The position numbers and the translations under genes are program-made. The notes beneath the pieces were generated by a model that saw only the letters and a list, made by a program, of their open reading frames with translations, searched no databases and was not told where the DNA came from. From Bdellovibrio sp. (GTDB taxonomy: Bacteria > Bdellovibrionota > UBA1018), in contig JACRAO010000065.1 in the NCBI GenBank assembly GCA_016213345.1, positions 1 to 11,498 of the forward strand: a stretch of DNA of 11,498 nt, written 5' to 3'. This document shows, piece after piece, positions 6,941-11,498 of the stretch (positions are counted from its first letter, which is position 1; every line of letters begins with the position of its first letter).

Positions 6941-8743
6941 TTCTTATCATTCAACTAGGACCATTTTGTGACATCATACAAAGCTTAATGGCACTCAAAG
7001 CGGTCAAACAACTCTACCCACAAGTTGAAATCGACTTATTTATCCGAACTAATGCATACGATGTAATAAAAAAAAATAAATTGGCTAGAAAATACTTATA
7101 TTTTTCCAATAGAAGATATTTTAAGTCCTTATTTTTCAAACAAAAAAAGCAAAGAGGAAATATTAAAAGATTTAAACCAATATCTAACACCTTTTAAGAA
7201 CAACTCATGGGATTATGTAGTAAACTGGACATTTTCAGAATCTAGTAGTTTTTTATCAGCTATAATACCAGGAAAAATAAAATTAGGATTCTCACGAAGA
7301 AATGACTTTACACTTTCTTGCATGGATGGCTGGAGTCAATACATTCATGCGACTCTGCTAAAGAATACAAACAAACTAACACAAAATATACACTTAATTG
7401 ATATTTTAACTACTCAACTCTTAACTGCATTGCAAATTCAAGCAGGCGAATCCAAATCAAACGAAAGTTCAGCTATTTTTTCAAAACAGTTCTTTCAAGT
7501 AGATCAGAAATTTTCTAAAAATTACGAAAGTGAAAAAGAAAAAGATTTTGGCTTAAACTCTAAAATATTTTCAAAAAAATGGATCACAATCAATCTAGAA
7601 CCCAATCTTAAAGGCACAGAACTAAAATACATTGCCGAATTTACACACTTTATCTTAAATGACAATTTAGATGTTGCAATATTCTTTGTTGGCAGCGCTG
7701 CTTCTGAATCATTAAAAGAAAAAATCAATCAACTACTCTTAAGATATAATTTAGATTTAAGCCAGGTTTTTTATTTTTTTGGGCAAACTGACTTATTCAT
7801 TTATTTGCTGAGCCAGTCACAACGAATCTTTTCTTTCTCACAAAACGAAACTTTAAACCAATTAGCAAGTGTTTTAGGAACAAAAATATTTACTTACATA
7901 AGTCGCACGGATTTTATATACGAATATGGCCCGTATGGAAATGGGCATTATATAATTTCAGGCGACAAACATGAAATCCTTGATCCAGAGATTTTATATA
8001 CTATATTTATGTATGCAGATCAAGAAGCACTTCATAAAAATAGAACGCCACTGAGAGAATTTTTAAAAATTCACGGACTTACAGCTGTTCCTGAAAACTT
8101 GCAGATTTATCGTTCAAAAATAAGGATTCCAAATGAAGGTGGCGGTGTTTATTATGAGCCACTTTTGTACAAACAAATACATTTTGACGAATGGTTTGCA
8201 CAAGTCATCGGGCACATTGCAAGGCATTGGTATTGCGGTTGGACCCCAGCTATCGGAAAGGAACTCCGAAGAAGCACACTTAATCCAAATCTCTTGCAAT
8301 TTCTAAGAAATCTAAATGAATCCACAGATGCTTTGATCAAAATTTACGAGGAATCAAAAAATACCGCAATTAAAATACAAAAAAAATGCAAAGGCTTACC
8401 ATCTGCAAAAATTATGGCTATAAACAACAAGGAAGAACTTCATTGTTTAACTAATAAATTATTAGAACTTGAAAATTTAGTTATACAACTTTCTAAAATA
8501 CACTTTCCATTGACCTTTTTTGTCAATGCTGAAAAAGTACTAATGCATAACCTAAGAGGTTCACAATTATTAGAGCTAAGTCATGAAATGTCTTTATCTT
8601 TTGACCAACTCAAGCAGGGTTGTGAAATTCTAAAATCATGGATTGATTTTACTCTAAAACTTGTCAAACCAGTAGCTGTTGAAATTAATAATGTTATTCA
8701 TCTCAAAGGGCATATGAAAAATAATGAAAATGAGTTAGTATGA
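6922..8743 (+). CDS. Glycosyltransferase family 9 (heptosyltransferase-like), split by a -1 frame disruption
   Basis: Two frames make one protein. Frame 1 from ATG 6922 encodes KFLIIQLGPFCDIIQSLMAL, the nucleotide-sugar transferase start of the heptosyltransferase family, but runs to a stop at 7197 with nonsense after about residue 50. The adjoining frame is open from 7070 and continues the fold: YIFPIEDILSPYF, WDYVVNWTFSESSSFL, LGFSRRNDFTLSCMDGWSQY, then the C-terminal half with a GPYG motif near 335. The switch occurs at nine A (7068-7076); with eight A the product would be 606 residues. ATG 7322 inside the second frame is not a natural start. The usual Gly of the GD pair in the N-terminal motif is Cys here, with Asp kept. 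About 250 residues beyond the transferase domain (YYEPLLYKQIHFDEWF... to the end) are an extension I do not recognise. The family normally adds sugars to lipopolysaccharide core; here the flagellar context allows a flagellin target. Unbroken reading downstream argues against old decay. Confidence 0.8.
7068..7076 (+). other. A9 homopolymer at the glycosyltransferase frameshift
   Basis: Nine consecutive A lie where the coding frame moves from frame 1 to frame 2. Removing one A restores the frame (reading ...DVIKKINWLENTYIFP...). In the downstream frame, stops at 7064 and 7067 lie just before the run, so the switch must take place at or just after it. Runs of this length are prone to replication slippage and to RNA polymerase slippage, and also to sequencing error. 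Confidence 0.85.
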
Positions 8744-8766
8744 GCGTCAAAATAAGATGAAATAAA

Positions 8767-9687
8767 ATGAAACAGGAAAAAATTGCACTAAATAAGATAG
8801 GATTTATTTTAAAAATGCATCATGCAGGCGCAAGTTCTCTTTGTTTTGATCTTTCGCAATTTATTTTAAACGCAGGTATTAAACTCTTATTTTCCAAAGA
8901 AAACACAGATACTGTAACGAATTTAATAAAAAGAGACCCCGGAAATAGACAGAATAAAAAAAACATAGAAATAACCACTAAAGAAAGAATAATCAAAAAA
9001 GCAGACATAATTATTGTGCTTGGTGGGGATGGCACTTTCTTAAGTATTGCATGCTTAATGAAGGAAAGAAGTGTTCCTATTTTGGGGATAAATCTAGGAC
9101 GTCTAGGGTTTCTTACTGAAACCAAACAAAGCGAAGCTCTTGATGTAATTCATCAATTATTGCTTGAAAAAATGATCCATTATAGCGAAAGGCCACTCCT
9201 AGAGGTCACACTACTACGAAAAGGAAAGAAAATTTTACAAAATCCTGTTGTAAATGACGCTGTTATTTCAAAGGGATCTATTGCTAAAATTATCCAAATT
9301 CAAATTTTGAGAAATAACAAAGTAGTAAACACCTTAAGAGCAGATGGACTTATTGTCAGCACACCAACGGGTTCTACGGCATATAATCTAGCATCAGGCG
9401 GACCTTTAGTTGAACCGTCTCTAAATGCACTTTTACTCACACCAATTTGCCCCCATAGCTTGACACAAAGACCTTTGGTTATTTCTGATAAAAATATTTT
9501 GCAAATTCGATTGTTGGACCATCCAGAGGATGTTTATTTAACACTCGATGGTCAAAAAGCCGTATCAATAACCAGAGAAGATATAATGATTGTTCAAAAA
9601 TTCAAAAAACACGCACTTAAATTAATAACATCTCCGAGTCGTGATTATTTTGTTCTATTACACGAAAAACTATTTTTTGGTATTTAG
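8767..9687 (+). CDS. nadK: NAD kinase
   Basis: 306 residues; phosphorylates NAD to NADP with ATP in the cytoplasm, supplying NADP(H) for biosynthesis. The signature motifs are all present: GGDGT (86-90) with catalytic Asp88, GINLGRLGFLT (107-117), the ND pair N163-D164 in VVNDAVISKG, and ADGLIVSTPTGSTAYNLASG (192-211) followed by GGP and by LTPICPHSLTQRPLVI, which forms the NAD site. The end LDGQ...ITSPSRDYFVLLHEKL is also typical. Length is normal. The start has only a weak Shine-Dalgarno and lies 23 bases after the glycosyltransferase stop, so expression probably depends on the upstream transcript. A Lys/Asn-rich stretch (about 55-78) between the first strand region and GGDGT is a little longer than in compact homologues. 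It ends with TAG. Confidence 0.96.
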   Translation: MKQEKIALNKIGFILKMHHAGASSLCFDLSQFILNAGIKLLFSKENTDTVTNLIKRDPGNRQNKKNIEITTKERIIKKADIIIVLGGDGTFLSIACLMKERSVPILGINLGRLGFLTETKQSEALDVIHQLLLEKMIHYSERPLLEVTLLRKGKKILQNPVVNDAVISKGSIAKIIQIQILRNNKVVNTLRADGLIVSTPTGSTAYNLASGGPLVEPSLNALLLTPICPHSLTQRPLVISDKNILQIRLLDHPEDVYLTLDGQKAVSITREDIMIVQKFKKHALKLITSPSRDYFVLLHEKLFFGI

Positions 9688-9692
9688 CACTA

Positions 9693-9696
9693 GAGG
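9693..9696 (+). promoter_or_regulatory. Ribosome binding site of the original ubiB-like start
   Basis: GAGG lies six bases before ATG 9703, a normal spacing. It points to 9703, not 9817, as the ancestral start of the ubiB-like gene. No comparable site precedes ATG 9817. Confidence 0.55.
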
Positions 9697-9702
9697 ACGA
9701 GT

Positions 9703-9816
9703 ATGAGCTGGATTAACTAGGGTATTCAAATTAGTCGAACGGTTAAAAATGTTCAGAGATTAAGACAAATACTTGGAGTTTTTGCGCGCTATGGATTTGC
9801 CGATATAGTCAATAGA
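9703..9816 (+). other. N-terminal coding remnant of the ubiB-like gene, with an in-frame amber codon
   Basis: In the frame of the downstream gene, ATG 9703 reads MSWIN and then TAG (9718-9720). The following 32 codons up to ATG 9817 are open and read GIQISRTVKNVQRLRQIL, then GVFARYGFADIVNR. That is a good UbiB-family N-terminus (a basic helix, then the R-Y-G-F-A-D-type segment). With the TAG as a sense codon the protein would be 557 residues, the family's normal size. There is no ATG, GTG or TTG between the TAG and 9817; ATT at 9730, seven bases after AGGG, is the only conceivable non-standard start. TAG is used as a normal stop by two other genes here, so recoding is unlikely. Confidence 0.75.
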
Positions 9817-11376
9817 ATGAATCTAGGTAAATATCTACCAAGCCGTTTGGCAGCATATGCCGAAAGCCAATCTGAAATCACAACACCAGAGAGAATGCGT
9901 AAAGCTTGCGAAGAATTGGGACCTACTTTTGTAAAATTGGGCCAATTGCTTTCTACACGTTCTGATATACTGTCTGAAGAATTTATTATAGAATTTACAA
10001 AACTACAAGACAATGTGTTTCCATTAAAATATGAGCTTATTAAAAATGTAGTTGAAAATGAATTAGGCAAAAAAATTGAAGAGGCATTTAGTTTTTTTGA
10101 TCAAACTCCTTTGGCATCCGCTAGCATTGCCCAAGCACACGAAGCACGTCTTCCGAGTGGTGAAAAAGTAGTTATTAAGGTACAAAAACCTGGAATTGAT
10201 AAAATAATTGGAACAGATATCTCACTACTTGCGTTCTTAGCTGGTCTTTTAGAAAGGTACATTCCTGAAAGCAGAGTTTTTAATCCAAAAATAATTGTAG
10301 ACGAATTTTTCAAAACACTTTCCTATGAATTAAATTTCTATGTCGAAGCAAACAATATTATAAAAATGACTCAAAATCTTTCTTCAATACCAGAAATTAT
10401 TATTCCAAAGATTTTTGAAAACTTTAGCACTGAAAAAATATTAACATTGCAAAAAATAGAAGGTCTTAGAGTCAATGACATTCAAGCTTTAGATAGGGCA
10501 GGAATCGATAGAAAACAAATTTGTGCAATTGGCACAAGAGCTTTTTTTAAGTCTGTCATGATTGATGGGTTATTTCATGGCGATCTACATGGCGGGAACT
10601 TGTTTGTTTTACCGGGCAATAAGCTTGGCATTATTGATTTTGGAATTGTTGGTCGCTTGTCTCAAAAATCAAGAGATCAATTAGTAGATATGGTGACTTG
10701 TATTTTAACTGAGGACTATGAAAATCTTTGCTATCAATATGCTGAACTGGGACAATCAAGCGCGTCAATAGAGTTTGATAGTTTTCATCGCGAAGTCCAA
10801 AACACACTCTCACCGTACATGGGACTTTCGTTAGAAAAAATAAATGTAGGAAAAATTCTGATAGAGGCCACAAAGATAGCAACTCGGTTTGACATTAAAA
10901 TACCAGGTGATTGGATGATTGTATTTAAGTCCATAGTCACCATGGAAGGCATGGGGCGCATTTTAGATCCAAATTTTGATTTACTTTCACATGGAAAGGA
11001 GCTCATTAAAGATTTATCAAAAAATCAATATTCCATGCAAAGAATTACAAAAGATCTTCTGTGGGTAGCTAAAGACACCACTCATTTATTGCAAGCATTG
11101 CCAAGACAACTCAAGTGGATGTTTAGAAAGTGGTCATCTAATGACTTTGCTTTCGAAGTAAAGTCGCCAGAGTTAACGAAAATCCGTGAGCAGTTAGACA
11201 TAAATGGCAAGCGAATGAGTCTTACGATTTTAGTAACTGGATTTTTTATAGCCGGGGCACTCTCGTTGCAATATGTTTCAGATCAAAAAATCTTAAATTA
11301 TCCAATAGTTTCAGTAATTTTATTTGCCCTTGGCGGATTTATTCTTATTAGGTTATTGTTGAAATCAATTAAGTAA
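9817..11376 (+). CDS. ubiB: UbiB/ABC1/COQ8-family atypical kinase-like protein, N-terminus interrupted
   Basis: 519 residues from the first usable ATG, about 38 short at the N-terminus (see the 9703-9816 entry). The UbiB family supports ubiquinone or other isoprenoid quinone synthesis; COQ8 homologues show ATPase activity linked to the lipid pathway. In 9817 numbering the motifs are KLGQ (40-43), the Ala-rich loop ASASIAQAH (100-108) replacing the kinase P-loop, Lys121 in VVIKVQKPG, ELNF (171-174), FHGDLHGGN (253-261) with Asp256 and Asn261, and DFG (274-276). Two hydrophobic helices near 465-485 and 492-515 form the usual C-terminal membrane anchor. The ELN replaces the more common ELD of the family. 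No ribosome binding site precedes 9817, so as written the gene may be poorly expressed. The symbol is given by family; the exact quinone pathway is not shown. tRNA-Pro follows six bases after its stop. Confidence 0.88.
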   Translation: MNLGKYLPSRLAAYAESQSEITTPERMRKACEELGPTFVKLGQLLSTRSDILSEEFIIEFTKLQDNVFPLKYELIKNVVENELGKKIEEAFSFFDQTPLASASIAQAHEARLPSGEKVVIKVQKPGIDKIIGTDISLLAFLAGLLERYIPESRVFNPKIIVDEFFKTLSYELNFYVEANNIIKMTQNLSSIPEIIIPKIFENFSTEKILTLQKIEGLRVNDIQALDRAGIDRKQICAIGTRAFFKSVMIDGLFHGDLHGGNLFVLPGNKLGIIDFGIVGRLSQKSRDQLVDMVTCILTEDYENLCYQYAELGQSSASIEFDSFHREVQNTLSPYMGLSLEKINVGKILIEATKIATRFDIKIPGDWMIVFKSIVTMEGMGRILDPNFDLLSHGKELIKDLSKNQYSMQRITKDLLWVAKDTTHLLQALPRQLKWMFRKWSSNDFAFEVKSPELTKIREQLDINGKRMSLTILVTGFFIAGALSLQYVSDQKILNYPIVSVILFALGGFILIRLLLKSIK

Positions 11377-11382
11377 TTGGAT

Positions 11383-11460
11383 CGGGGTGTAGCGCAGCCT
11401 GGTTAGCGCGCATCGTTCGGGACGATGAAGTCGGCAGTTCGAATCTGCTCACCCCGACCA
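11383..11460 (+). tRNA. tRNA-Pro (anticodon CGG)
   Basis: 78 bases fold as a full cloverleaf: acceptor CGGGGTG/CACCCCG, D stem GCGC/GCGC, anticodon stem CATCG/CGATG around loop TTCGGGA (anticodon CGG at 11418-11420), five-base variable loop AAGTC, and T arm GGCAG/CTGCT with loop TTCGAAT. Discriminator A and encoded CCA end the gene. The acceptor starting with C and the CGG anticodon agree with proline (codon CCG). It follows the ubiB-like stop by six bases, leaving no room for its own promoter outside that gene. No terminator is visible in the remaining 38 bases. Confidence 0.97.
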
Positions 11461-11498
11461 AATGAATCTCAACTATTACTCAGTGCAGCCAAAAAGAA

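Noticed and set aside
7322..8743. Separate gene starting at ATG 7322
   Set aside because: The same frame is open and family-like from 7070, and the ATG has no ribosome binding site; it is an internal Met of the frameshifted glycosyltransferase.
9718..9720. TAG read as a sense codon by a recoded genetic code
   Set aside because: The 63-residue gene and nadK both end in TAG, so it works as a normal stop here.
11461..11498. Terminator or second tRNA after tRNA-Pro
   Set aside because: The 38 remaining bases show no stem with a T-run and no cloverleaf part.

Overview
The window is AT-rich, with every gene on the + strand. It looks like part of the chromosome of a low-GC Bdellovibrionota/Oligoflexia-type bacterium (Silvanigrella- or Bdellovibrio-like). 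That placement is an inference from gene content, base composition and protein style, not from a marker gene. The window runs from the tail of a secreted M64-type metallopeptidase, through an outer-membrane lipoprotein of the LpoA/LppC type, into a compact flagellar cluster. It then continues with a family 9 glycosyltransferase, NAD kinase, a UbiB-family kinase-like protein and a tRNA-Pro.

Layout. 1-1122: 3' part of an M64 peptidase gene. 1183-2961: lipoprotein with an N-terminal helical-repeat region and a periplasmic-binding-protein fold. 2962-3288: the only long gene-free stretch. It holds a 174-bp element with two perfect 39-bp inverted arms (about 15% GC) around a 96-bp core (about 60% GC), followed by a candidate promoter and a good ribosome binding site. 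3289-6683: fliD, fliS, a FliT-like coiled-coil protein and an eight-repeat TPR protein; the last three are joined by an 11-base and a 4-base overlap. 6724-6915: a 63-residue unknown protein with the best Shine-Dalgarno in the window. 6922-8743: a glycosyltransferase gene split by a frameshift at a run of nine A. 8767-9687: nadK. 9703-11376: ubiB-like, whose natural start is followed by an in-frame amber codon after five codons. 11383-11460: tRNA-Pro(CGG), six bases after the ubiB-like stop.

How the genes fit together. FliD caps the flagellar filament, FliS escorts flagellin, and the next small protein sits where FliT (the FliD chaperone) would sit. The TPR protein and the glycosyltransferase follow in the same transcription direction with tight spacing, so a role in flagellar assembly or flagellin modification is plausible but not shown. 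NadK and the UbiB-like protein are housekeeping functions downstream.

The points most worth a second look are the 174-bp palindromic element before fliD, which could be a TA-inserting MITE or a structured RNA with CsrA-like GGA hairpins; the A9 frameshift in the glycosyltransferase; and the amber codon near the ubiB start. The last two could be real (phase variation, slippage, recent loss) or sequencing errors. No complete, clearly new multi-gene system can be claimed from this sequence.
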